64,000 nt of DNA from Gnetum montanum (lineage: Eukaryota; Streptophyta; Gnetopsida; Gnetales; Gnetaceae), in the NCBI GenBank assembly GCA_015680685.1, contig MNCI01024054.1:75020-139019 (forward strand), in the 5' to 3' direction. Under the pieces are notes generated by a model. That model did no database searches and was not told the origin of the DNA. It saw nothing but the letters and a program-made list of their open reading frames with translations. Shown here piece after piece: positions 24,335-34,749 of this stretch. How positions within the stretch are numbered: position 1 is the first letter of the stretch; every line of letters begins with the position of its first letter. A program made the position numbers and the translations under genes.

Positions 24335-25420
24335 AATGTTGATATCTTTTCCCCCCTATTTTTTGTTCATTTTCACCAAAAAAACATGTCCCTAGTTTCT
24401 AAAAGTGGTTAGTTCAACTATTCTGTGAGTTGGTTTTCCCCCATTTTTTCAAGTTAGGAAAATTGGCAATTGGCTAAAACTAGTTTTAGTGGAAAAATAC
24501 CAACTTTCCACTCTGATTTTCATCCTTTCCCCCATCAAATTTGAGGTAGGAGATGTGAGATTCCCATAATCTCACTCCCCTTATTTTTCCCCTTCTACCA
24601 TACCCAACATGAAAATAGTTGGAAGGCCAACATTGGTGAGGCTTAAAACCAATTTAATGAACAGATCTACTTTTATTACAAGTTAAAATCCATTTTCTAG
24701 TTTTTTGAAGCCAAATCTCCCAAGAAATCCACTGCTACCTTTACCCCTATAGCTGAAACCTCAACATGAATGTTGCAGGTGGTTTGGTTGCTAAAATTTC
24801 ATAACATCTGCTATGAATTTCTACAAGAAAGCTAGCATGGAAGCCCTAATAACCATGTAATTTTTGCTACCAAATCCAATGTTGATATCTTTTTCCCCCC
24901 TATTATTTATTCCTTTTCACCAAAAAAAACTTGTCCCTAGTTTCTAAAAGTGGTTGGTTCAACTCTTTTGTGAGTTGGTTTCCCCCCATTTTTTCAAGCT
25001 GAGAAAATTGGCAATTGGCTAAAACTAGTTTTAGTGGAAAAACACCAACTTTCCACTTTGGTTTTTAGCCTTTCCCTCATCAACTTTGAGGTAGGAGATG
25101 TGAGATTCCCATCATCTCACTCCCCTTCTTTTTCCCCTTCTGCCATACCCAACATGAAAATAGTTGGGAGGCCAATGTTGGTGAGGTTTGAAACCAATTT
25201 AATGACCAGATATGCTTTTATTGCAAGTTAAAATCCATTTTCTAGTTTTTTGAAGCCAAAACTCCCAAGAAATCCAATGCTACCTTTACCCCATGTAGCT
25301 GAAACCTCAGCATGGAAGTTGCAGGTGGTTTGGGAACTGAAATTTCACAACATCTACTATGAATTTCTGGAGGAAAGCTAGCATGGATGCCTTAATAACC
25401 ATGTAATTTTTCTACCAAAG
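24335..25420 (+). repeat. 543-bp tandem duplication
   Basis: 'aatgttgatatc' occurs at 24335 and 24878. The following sequence is repeated nearly in full with scattered substitutions, including 'caattggctaaaactagt' and 'cccaacatgaaaatagttgg'. A shorter, more diverged third piece follows at about 25640-25760. Confidence 0.82.
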
Positions 25421-25565
25421 CCTACTTTTCTCTCCTTTATGGTAAAATTTGGTAGCCTACCAAAACCATCTTTGGAAATTTCCAAGTTTCTGTTTTAGTC
25501 TTTAAACTCTGCAACCCCTCCCCTTGGGAACCCACACCCCCCATCCATACCAATCCACCTGGCAA

Positions 25566-25587
25566 CCCCCACCCCCCACCCCAACCC
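25566..25587 (-). other. G-quadruplex motif on the - strand
   Basis: Four C-runs on + (25566-25570, 25572-25577, 25579-25582, 25585-25587) give G-runs of 3, 4, 6 and 5 on the - strand, with loops of 2, 1 and 1 nt. The surrounding 25500-25640 is strongly C-rich in an otherwise AT-rich window. Confidence 0.6.
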
Positions 25588-25931
25588 ATGCCAACCCCTC
25601 CACCTGTACCAGCCCCCATGCCCCCCTTCCCTCTCTCTCTAATGTTGAAATAAGAAGGTGTGAGATTTCCATTATCTCACCTCCCTTCTTTTCCCCCTTC
25701 CATACCTTACATAGAGGTAGTTGGGAGGCAAACTTGCGTAAGGCTTGAAACCAATGTTTTCAACATTCCATTTTTGGTAAAGGGGTAAATCCACCTCATT
25801 CCCCACTTACTAATTATAGTAAGTACATCACTTTTTGTCATATTCATTTCCTTTAATAATTTCATTCACTAGAAGTTACTCCTATTTTACCATTTATAGC
25901 CTATTTTTAAGCAATCCTTTGCACTATAACC

Positions 25932-28505
25932 ATGTCTTTTCAAAAGTCCACCAAATTGTCATACACCCTCACTAGCAAAGATCATAGCCAACAAGCCAAC
26001 AGGGTGTATGACCCCAAAGACCCAACCATCATTGAGTGTAGGAGATCTTTGAGGATCAAATAGGAGATTCCTAATTTTGCAACCATAAATGAAGATCGTT
26101 ATAACTTCATTTGTGCTAAAATACAAGCAAACGTGCTAATTCCAAAAATTGAGGCTAAGGCCAAAACAACATCTATTCTAGCATCCTAGCCTAATTTATT
26201 ATTGTGGAATAGGAAGTTGACAAACCTAGCTTTAAGGAACAACAAGAGGAGGAGGATGAATTTAAGGAAAAATCTAAGCTTGAAAACATCCTAGGAGGAC
26301 TATTCCAACAAACATCCCCCAAGGTCATAGCACCTTCCTCTAATGCTTTTGTTTTCTCCATGAGCATGATGCCATCATCTTCCACTCCATCCTACCAACT
26401 ATGGTAGATCCTACGTCAATTATCATTGCACATCACACTCAAACAATGCCACAAAAAACTAACTATAGCACATCAATGTCATGTACAACATAGTCTCAAT
26501 ATATATAACCATAAATGGTGGTTTTTACCACCACAAATTTGTTAAATAATCACACAGGATTCACCATGGAACCCTAAGAAACATAAGGATCACACACCCC
26601 ATTTGTCCTATTTGTGCCTTAAGCATCGACACAAAAATATTCTTCATTGTTTGGCCCATAAGCTACAACCATAACATAGCCTTGTCCTTCTATTATGCAA
26701 CCCATAATGAGGTCACAAGCCTCACAAAATATTCCACAACCTTATGTACAAACCTTGTAGCCTATGGGGTCACCACAAGGCTTGGATCAAGCCTTCCAAA
26801 TGATTCAAGACCTAATGGAGAAGTTGAAGAGGTTTAAAGCCTCTACCACACAAACTGTTAAGATTATGACTTTACTAGGATGATCACATAAGTATTGTAG
26901 TCCCACCTTTAACACTCCCTCCTAGTCTCCCCATTCCCCAATTTAGAAAATATAATAGAGAATGTGACCCTAATGCTCATCTTATTACCTTTCAATTTTA
27001 ATGTTTACTCTTGCATCCATGGCCTCATACCATCATGAGGATTTTCCCTATGTCTTTGACTAGGAAAGCACTTGATTGGTATCATGAATTGTCTAGAGGA
27101 TCCATATCCTCTTTGGAGGACTTAGTAGCCTAGTTTGTTAAGCACTTCAAGTATAACTTGAAGCCTGACATAACACTTAACCAACTCATGAAGGTCATGC
27201 AAGGGTCCTTAGAACCCATATAGAAATTCATTCAGTAGTGGAATGAACTACTGAATGAAATACCAAAGCTCATAGCCAAAGCCCACTTATTAACCATATT
27301 CAAGGGAATATTTAATGACTTCATCAAGTCCAAACTCTACTACCTTCATCCATGGTCTCTTAGACAAGTGTTCTCACAAAATAAAAATATAGAGGGTGCT
27401 ACAGAGGTCAGTCATGATCTAGCCTATATCACATATAAGAACCAACATACTTGAAGAGAAAAATAAAAAAGCAAAGAAAAAAACACTATCATAGCAACTA
27501 TAACCAAGGAAACCAAGATCACAAACCAAGGGCCGAAGGTTAACCTACCCAAGGCCCCTACTAATGATCACAATAACCAACCATCAACTTCTATGACCAC
27601 TGCATCAACAACAAATAGACCTAACGTCAAAAGTAAGGATAGGTCTAAATACACTACACTACCATTAAAACCATCCAAGTTTCTACACCAACTATTAAGA
27701 AGTGGATGCATGCAACACAAATAGATGATCGAAGCTACTCGAAAGAAATGTGAGTGACTATGCAAAATAGCCAAAGATCCTACTTGGGAAATGAAGGATG
27801 ATCTCCAACTACCTAGATATTTCAAGAGAGACCAATTTTTCCATTATTATTAACTACCTGGTCATGATACAAACTTCTCCCTTGCATTGAAGGTTGCCCT
27901 GCAAAGAACGATAGATAGGGAAAAACTAGTCTGAAATGCTTCTAACCTAGTTTGGTCACAAAACCAATCAATGCAACTCTACAAAGACTCATTGAATGCT
28001 AATGATAGTCCCTCTGTTATTTTAGCATTCAACATCAATGATAATCAAAGACCTACAAGGGAACCATTCATGATTCAAGTACACCTCTATGATGAAAGAG
28101 CTTCTTTGGTTTTCCATAGCTCAAGATCCCCCTTCATTTTGAGAGTACCATCATGAATGCCTTTGAAGGAAAATTTTGTCATCAAGGTCTTCCAACCCTA
28201 TACAACCTAGACAACCATAGCCTAACCAACTACAAAAGGATCTCCTATGGTGGCCAATGCTACTACCGCTTCCTTACAACCAATGGCTGACAAGCAAAAA
28301 ACTACAACCAACCAAAGGAAGAAGCATAAGAAAAAGCCTAATAACAAGGGAGACAAGGATATGAAGGTACAAAAGAAAGTGGATCCATCAAATCCCACTC
28401 CCATTTCAACTATACCCATGACCTTCTCTGTGCTAACTTGTTCAACCAATAAGACATATGAGGACACTAAAGCCTACAACCAAAACAACCAAAAAGAGCC
28501 ATAGC
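25932..28505 (+). pseudogene. gag of element A (Tat-like gypsy), broken
   Basis: ATG at 25932 (MSFQKSTKLSYTLTSKDHSQ...). The capsid core lies at about 26940-27330: 'KYNRECDPNAHLITF', 'FPMSLTRKALDWYHELSRGS', 'KHFKYNLKPDITLNQLMKV' and 'WNELLNEIPKLIAKAH'. This is a typical plant gypsy gag pattern of the Tat type. Stops are mostly TAG at expected Gln or Trp positions, and frameshifts occur. It is unrelated at this level to the gag of elements 1-4. Confidence 0.7.
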
Positions 28506-28839
28506 CTAAAGCTAAATTCCGCATTTTGGGATGCATGGAGGAAGTAAAGCACAAGCAGTATGACAAGCCCATAGCCAATGATAAAAATTTCCTTAGTGCA
28601 ATGGACCAAATCAAGTAATCCCTCAAGTAGAAAAACATAACCCTAAGCTTTTATACCTAATCATGACTTCTGTGACACATCATGAGGCACTAGTCAAAAT
28701 GTTGAGCTCCATATCCATTAGTGAGGATATTTCTACTAATGAGAAAGCCATCCATGTAGTGATGATTCCTCCCTCACTAGGGAAGGAGAAGTTAACACCC
28801 TTAACATTTTTCCATAGTGAAATTAAACTTAATCCCTAG

Positions 28840-29500
28840 AATGGCAAATTTACTATAGTCCCTTTATTCATAACCATATGCATAGGATAATTTAAAATAC
28901 ATCATGTGCATGTTGATGATGGATCTGCAACCAATGTCATCCCATGCTCCATCATTGAATGCTTAGGCTTAAGTGAGCAAGTACAACCTCCAACCATTGT
29001 AGCTCTTAACTCCTTCAATGGATCAAGAGTTTCCATCAAGGGGTCTATCTTCTAGGATTTTGTAGCTAGAAAACAATTCTACCACTGTAAAATTCTTGGT
29101 GGTGGAAGAGATACCAGGATTCAACCTAATCTTGGGAAGACCTTGGTTGGCTCAATTATAAGTTGTGTCCTTGCCCATCCATCAGGAAATTCACCTTCCT
29201 TACAAGAGAGGTGAAATCATCATTCATGGTGATAACACAACTGCCCTAGCTATCAATAATGTAAACATAGAATAAGGGTTTGAAGTGGAGCTTCAAGGAG
29301 AAGATCCTAGCCATGAAGAGCAAAAACCCAAGATAGCCAATGATGATAATGATAGGCAATGGGATACATTATGAGATGAACTCCATTTTAACATCATAAG
29401 CAAAGGAGATGGTGAATACAAGCTTATGAAGAGAAGGCCTTACTCACTCCCTAATCTTGTAAAGATTAGGAAGAATCTACACAAGAAAAGTTTACCTTAA
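28840..29500 (+). pseudogene. Aspartic protease region of element A, broken
   Basis: The frame at about 28900-28985 reads 'HHVHVDDGSATNVIPCSIIE', a retroviral-type protease active site (D-D/G-G-S followed by N-hydrophobic-P). 'ALNSFNGSRVSIKGSI' and 'LGRPW'-like sequence follow, and the region ends near 'MKRRPYSLPNLVKIRK' at about 29430. It would cut the polyprotein. No RT follows on this strand, so pol of element A has been lost or lies elsewhere. Confidence 0.62.
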
Positions 29501-30123
29501 CCTTCCCATGCCTCTATGACCAATTGCACCAATAGCCATATAGCCTTACTTTTCATTCATACTTTATTACATATGTAATTGTTGTTTGACACTTTATGCA
29601 CATAGCCTAATGCATGTAGCCTAAGTTTGCTTGAATTTTTATTTACAACCTTTCTTTATTTTTACATATGTTTTAAATATCAAAAAAGCATCTCTTCTAG
29701 ACCCTATTTGCTAAGACATTAAATTGACATTATGGTCCACTATGACCTTAAACTTGCATTATAGCCCACCATGGCCTTGAACTTGTAATGTAGCCACAAT
29801 CATGCAATATAACCTATGTCCATAATGGCTTAAAACTAGAAAACATATTTTTTATTATGACACTTCCTTTTTTTGATTATTCATAACCAAAAACATGAGT
29901 ATAGCCATTTTTAATGTTCACTACTACTATAGATGCATATAGCCAAAAATAAAACCAAAGTTTAAATTTAAAGTTAAAATGTCTATAACATACATAACCA
30001 TGGCCACACTATCTAGCAAAAATGTCAAATAATAACAACCATCTATAACATATTATTAGCTAATCATAGCCATCAACATGAAAATAAAAACAAATAGCCA
30101 ACAAGCTAAGCTGAAGGAGGTTG
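29501..30123. other. Spacer with 'ccatggccttaaact' motifs
   Basis: Non-coding. At 29720-29830 a motif like 'cca(c/t)(c/t)atg(a/g)ccttaaact' is repeated two to four times. The same motif in reverse orientation occurs at about 37325-37400 and 41277-41660 in element B, so it marks spacer regions of this element family. Confidence 0.45.
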
Positions 30124-31339
30124 CTAAGTCGCATCCAGAGGAAGAAGTGGTGGGTCATTCCCACCCTCACTGTTGGGGCCACCAATGTCTCTTGAGGCTT
30201 GAAATGCAACAACAATAGCTAATTAGTAACCCATAGCCAAAATCATAACATAAAAAAAATAGTAAAACATAAAATATATCAAACCTATGGAGATTCTAGC
30301 TCCATTACTTCTTGGGGTAGATGGGAAAGGCCTTTCTCCAAATGATGGAGGATCTAGTCCTCTATCATGTTGACCTAGTCAACATCCCCAAGATCAACAC
30401 TAGAAAGAATGCTAGTCCTATCTATAGGAGTCCAAGTAGGAGACTCATGAGTAGCAGTAACTATAGAGGTCTCACCTACAACAATGATAATCTAAAGAGT
30501 AGGGGATTTCTCCACCTTGAGAGTACTTTCAAAAAGTTGATAAGCATTACCTCTTGGATCCCTTAAATGAACAATTCTCTCTTGCATCATTCAATTGACT
30601 CCTCCTTGAGCCCCTTTAGGTAGGCCCCATGATCAGCCTTATACTATTACTTGTGGGCCTTTTGTATCTTGCCCACTCTAGGACCCAACCATAGTGGTCC
30701 TTCTAGTCCTTAACCTTTTGGAAGATAAGGTTCATCTACATACATTATTTTCCCATCTACCATAGGACCAATACTTTGTCCTATACAACATGATAGTAGC
30801 ATGCCCATGTGATCTTTTAGTTTGTAATTTCCCTAAGTTAGCCACTTGGGCTTCCACAAAAGACTTATTGTATTGGAGATCTCTAATCATATCTTTCTAT
30901 CTTTGAGCCTTTTCCATTAAGGCCATAACTTCATCCCATATGGATTTATTAGACCTATCTAGCTCCCATGAATTTTTTTCACATGACATCACTAAACTAG
31001 TAGTGGTCTCATACAACTTCACAGGTACACTTGACACATCAGAAGGAAGCCTAGGCAAGGAGTCTCTCCATGTATTTTCTAGGGTTCCATTCCATGAAAA
31101 GCACTACACAAGCATAAAATGAAACCATAAAAAACAACCTAAGATATCCATAATGTAAGAAAAGTACACAACTTAAGCACATAAAATAAAATCCTTACCT
31201 ATCTCAGGTGTAACCTGATGCAACCGATTGATTATGTTCTTAGCCATCCCATGCAAGAACTCCACTTTGTCTAGAGTCTCTACCCATGGTTTCACATGAA
31301 ATTTAGGGATAGGAGCTAGAGCTAGTAATTTAGGAAATA

Positions 31340-31426
31340 CTGTAAGCATGAAAATCATTAAAAGCTAAGGATGACAACCAAAGATAGCCAATGAGATGTA
31401 ATGAAAACATTAAAGCATAGGCATAC
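31340..31426 (-). other. Frame-preserving GT-AG intron (87 nt)
   Basis: Donor GTATGC and acceptor TTACAG. Splicing joins CTA G to TA TTT and continues the open frame into FPKLLALAPIPKFH. Confidence 0.6.
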
Positions 31427-31621
31427 CTAGCTCCTCCTCCTCTCCCTCCTCTAGGATGATGATGGAAGAGGTACCTAGTACTGCCTTACCAAATAAGACA
31501 TCTAAATAATCTATACCTACATTGGAAAATCCTTCAACCATAGGTTTCTTTAGAAGTGTCTCTTCTACATGCCTTTGTTCTACCTTCGTAGTAGCTTGGG
31601 CTACTATAACCTTATGGTTAT

Positions 31622-31719
31622 CTACAACCATAGCACATGAAAAACTGGTTAGCACATGAAACCATGAAGTAGTCATAAAATTTTAAAACATGAAATAGCC
31701 AAATTTAAACAAAGCATAC
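31622..31719 (-). other. Frame-preserving GT-AG intron (98 nt)
   Basis: Donor GTATGC (the same hexamer as the 31426 donor) and acceptor GTTGTAG. Splicing joins GTA G to AT AAC CAT, so Val-Asp-Asn-His keeps the frame. Confidence 0.6.
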
Positions 31720-33152
31720 CTACAATTGTGTACTATGACGGCTTAAGCTTAATATCAAGCTTCCTTGAGGTAGGCTGATCCAATGCTAGGGGTGCCTCCT
31801 CCATAGGCCTCTTGAGTTTCTCCTTAGCTGCCCCTTTTACCTTCATGCACCATCATCTAGCATCCTAGACACTAGCAAGAAATAAGAGTGGCTCATTATC
31901 ATTAGTACTATTAGGAGACTCATACTCCCTAACATTGAGATTCTTATTAATGATGGATAATGTATCATCCATTCCCTCTGGTGGGGTTTAACCCTACACT
32001 ATTGGATAAATGTGCTTTATCCAAGACCTAGAAACTTGGCTTGGTCTTGGGATATCCATCAGATATTCCTATACACCACTAAAAGCTCCATAAACCTTTT
32101 CAGATAACCAGCAAAAAATGCAAAGTGCATATGGATTATCATAGAGGTATCAACATGGAGTCTAAGGATCTCCTTTTGAAGCCTAGTAGCCAAAGCAACT
32201 AGCCAATCAAATCTAATGCCCTTTATTAGGACCTTCTTAATGTTAGGTTGATTACCTTATTTTGTGATAGCAATTTGGAAAATGCATGAGACCTAAACAA
32301 ATGATATGATTCCTTTACATCAAGGTTTGTGAAGCTATCCATTGAAATTCTAGAGCGGCCCATGTTGACACCAAGCCACTCTAGAACTTTCTCGTTGTGG
32401 CCCAATTCCCTTATTGTCCTAATGAAAACCTTTTCCCCATCAATAGGAACACCAAACAGGTCATGAAAGAGGCCAACACCTACATCCATGTTCACCTTCA
32501 CACCTTGGATGATGGTGCTAAAATGACCAACCTTCTCATCACAGGAGTCAATGACATGCAACATCTCCATAATAGGAATGGAAGGTATAGGTGCCATTAA
32601 TACATAGAACAAACTTGCATGCTAGATGTTTGCTTAAACGTATCTAGGTGTTTGTTCCTTTAACCACTCCTATGTTGATGTCACTTCACCAAACTTCAAG
32701 ATGAGGGTATCCTCATGACATGAACCTCAAAGTGGTAGAGTGACATCAGCAAAGGTGGAAGGTCTTGCGAAGCAATAACCAAATTTTAGCATAACTATGA
32801 GCAATTTCAATGATTAAGAAAAGCAATAGAACACTCAAAGTTATAACCATACAAACACTAGAAGTTATAGCCTTTACATTTACCTTTTCTTTTTTGTTGT
32901 GGTGTGGATGTCCTAGCTACAAGGGTCTAATCTGTGCTATCAGCATCTACCTACTAGCTATGCATCATCTTATCATCCTTACACTTTTTATATACATGGT
33001 TGAAACTAGTGGTATATTCATCAAAGTCCCCTCTTAACTGTTGATACACAATAGTTTTGATTTCAGGACTCTTAGTGAATTTATCCAAAGTAGTTTGAGC
33101 CACTACCAATATTTTATCATTGATGATCAAGCCCTAATTGTTGACCTTGTAC

Positions 33153-33233
33153 CTACAAGAAGTTGTAAAATCAATGAATTTAGGGAAGGTAATCAAGCAA
33201 AAAGTATAAAATCAATACAATAACCATATTTAC
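33153..33233 (-). other. Frame-preserving GT-AG intron (81 nt)
   Basis: Donor GTAAAT at 33233 and acceptor TTGTAG ending at 33153. The left exon ends CAG GG and the right begins G TAC, giving Gln-Gly-Tyr with no shift. T-rich interior as in plant introns. Confidence 0.55.
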
Positions 33234-34749
33234 CCCTGTAGATGGTACATAGTGCTATGTGGGTTCTGGCATAATGTGTGGGCTCTATGTGCCACCATTA
33301 GAGTATTGTCAATATTATACTAAGTATAGTCTAGCATTATCTAGATCTTTGAAAGGTAACATAGAATTATGGCATCTACTTGTCTCCCTATAGTCTTAAG
33401 AAGTGGCCTATTAGTAATGTATCTCGTAATTATGTTGGATGCCTAAGGCAACAAAGTCTCCACAACAACCCCAACTACATCTGTGAATAAGTGTGACCAC
33501 AACATATAGTCATAAAAGAAAAACATATACATATCAACCATGTCTATTTTCAAATGGATAATGTACTACAACCATGAGTTTTTCCTTGGCTCACACAACC
33601 ATAGCAAAAAAAATCATAAAAAATTCATTTTAAGTCCAATCGGAGTGATTCCACCTCTATTGGAAAGCTAAAGCCAATGCCTACATAGCCGTGATTAGAA
33701 AATAGCAAAATATTTTGCTATTTCCTTAGAAAAAATTCACAAAATTACATAAAAAGTGGTACAAATAACCTAACTACATAATATTAGGAAAATAGCCATG
33801 AGTTCTTCATTTCAAGGTCAAATTAAATGAGATAATAGTCATGAAAAATCTTAAACAAAGGACTACAAACCCATAACCTTTAAATTTACAAATGTGTAGT
33901 TGTTTTAGCCAAAAAATATATACAACTTTGCTTGCTTTTTTATATCAAAACTTCAAAAATCTCAACACCTATATTTCATATAACCATGGAAACAATCGAA
34001 ATAGCCAAAACCATTAAAACCCATTAAAATTCATGTCAAAATAATGGTGTAGGATTTTTTTAAGAATTAATTTTAAGAAATCATAAGGGCTAGATTTGAG
34101 AGAAACATCCATACCCCAAAATTTTCCAAGAAAAAAAAACATGAAACAACAAGTACTATTTTTAAAATCGAATCTACAAAAGCTAAAGCAATAAAATAAC
34201 TATAGATCTACATGGAAGAAGTCAAAATAGGAGGTGGGATTTCATCAAATTTCCATTTTAATCCTTCCATGAAAGTAGATCTGAAAAAATAGCCTCAACA
34301 CATAGAAAGAAAAAAACTAAAAAGACCATAAGGAATAAAGGAAAAAATAGGTAGAATTTCCTACCTCAGAGTAGTAACAAAAGAAGCCTAGATGGAGATG
34401 GACCTAGGAACTTCTTCTAACTCCTAAGCATGTTCATCCATATTTTTAATTATAGGATTTTAGCACTTTCCCCCTCATTGCTTTGGCACCATGGTAGGCT
34501 CAACATTGGGAATGGCTGAAAATTTAAGAGGATAAGAGATCAACGTTAGTTGTGAGGAAGATGGGAGGCTTCCACATTGAGAATTAGTTGTTGTTGCTAC
34601 AAGATCCTCTACCAAAGATCTCCTCCAATGTGCTATTGATGTAGAATGACAGTTGTGACCAACAAAACTTAGAAAATTTGATATATAAAACTCATCTAAA
34701 ACATAAATGCACACCTTTAAATCCCCATTGCCAATTCAATGCACCATAA

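Larger units (their letters stand above)
22790..25931 (+). repeat. Long LTR-like region of element A
   Basis: From about 22790 to 24110 it matches, in inverted orientation, 37060 down to 35580 (element B). Shared blocks include 'gaaaaatgcctca', the CCCAACATGGAAA-type repeats, a TATA box and 'tgattgaggtttt'. It sits directly before an ATG-initiated gag, as a 5' LTR plus leader would. The exact LTR ends and primer site are not clear. The second half (24335-25420) is a 543-bp tandem duplication that element B lacks. Confidence 0.55.
30124..34441 (-). pseudogene. Broken multi-exon gene of unknown function, antisense to element A
   Basis: On the - strand a chain of coding blocks is separated by short GT-AG introns. 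Likely exons: 34441-34365 (ATG at 34441), 33480-33234, 33152-32884, 32763-31720, 31621-31427, 31339-31199, about 31078-30290, and a last exon ending in a stop at 30124-30126. The introns 33153-33233, 31622-31719 and 31340-31426 rejoin the frame exactly (for example ...TIV|DNHKV and EEEEL|VFPKLL). 31079-31198 also fits with an acceptor at 31079. The product would be several hundred residues, with 'LFHDLFGVPIDGEKVF' and 'KVLEWLGVNM' in the large exon, a basic 'PQQKRKG', an acidic 'EEGEEEEL' and a likely helical segment near 30850. The LFxxLFGVPxxG stretch distantly recalls the plant mobile domain found in some transposons; this is a weak guess. Stops are mainly TAG at Gln-like positions, and at least two frameshifts occur (about 32700 and 32235). 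Confidence 0.55.

Noticed and set aside
28222-28504. Open frames on both strands at 28.2-28.5 kb
   Set aside because: The + strand piece fits the Lys/Pro-rich end of the element A gag region; the - strand frame is its shadow.
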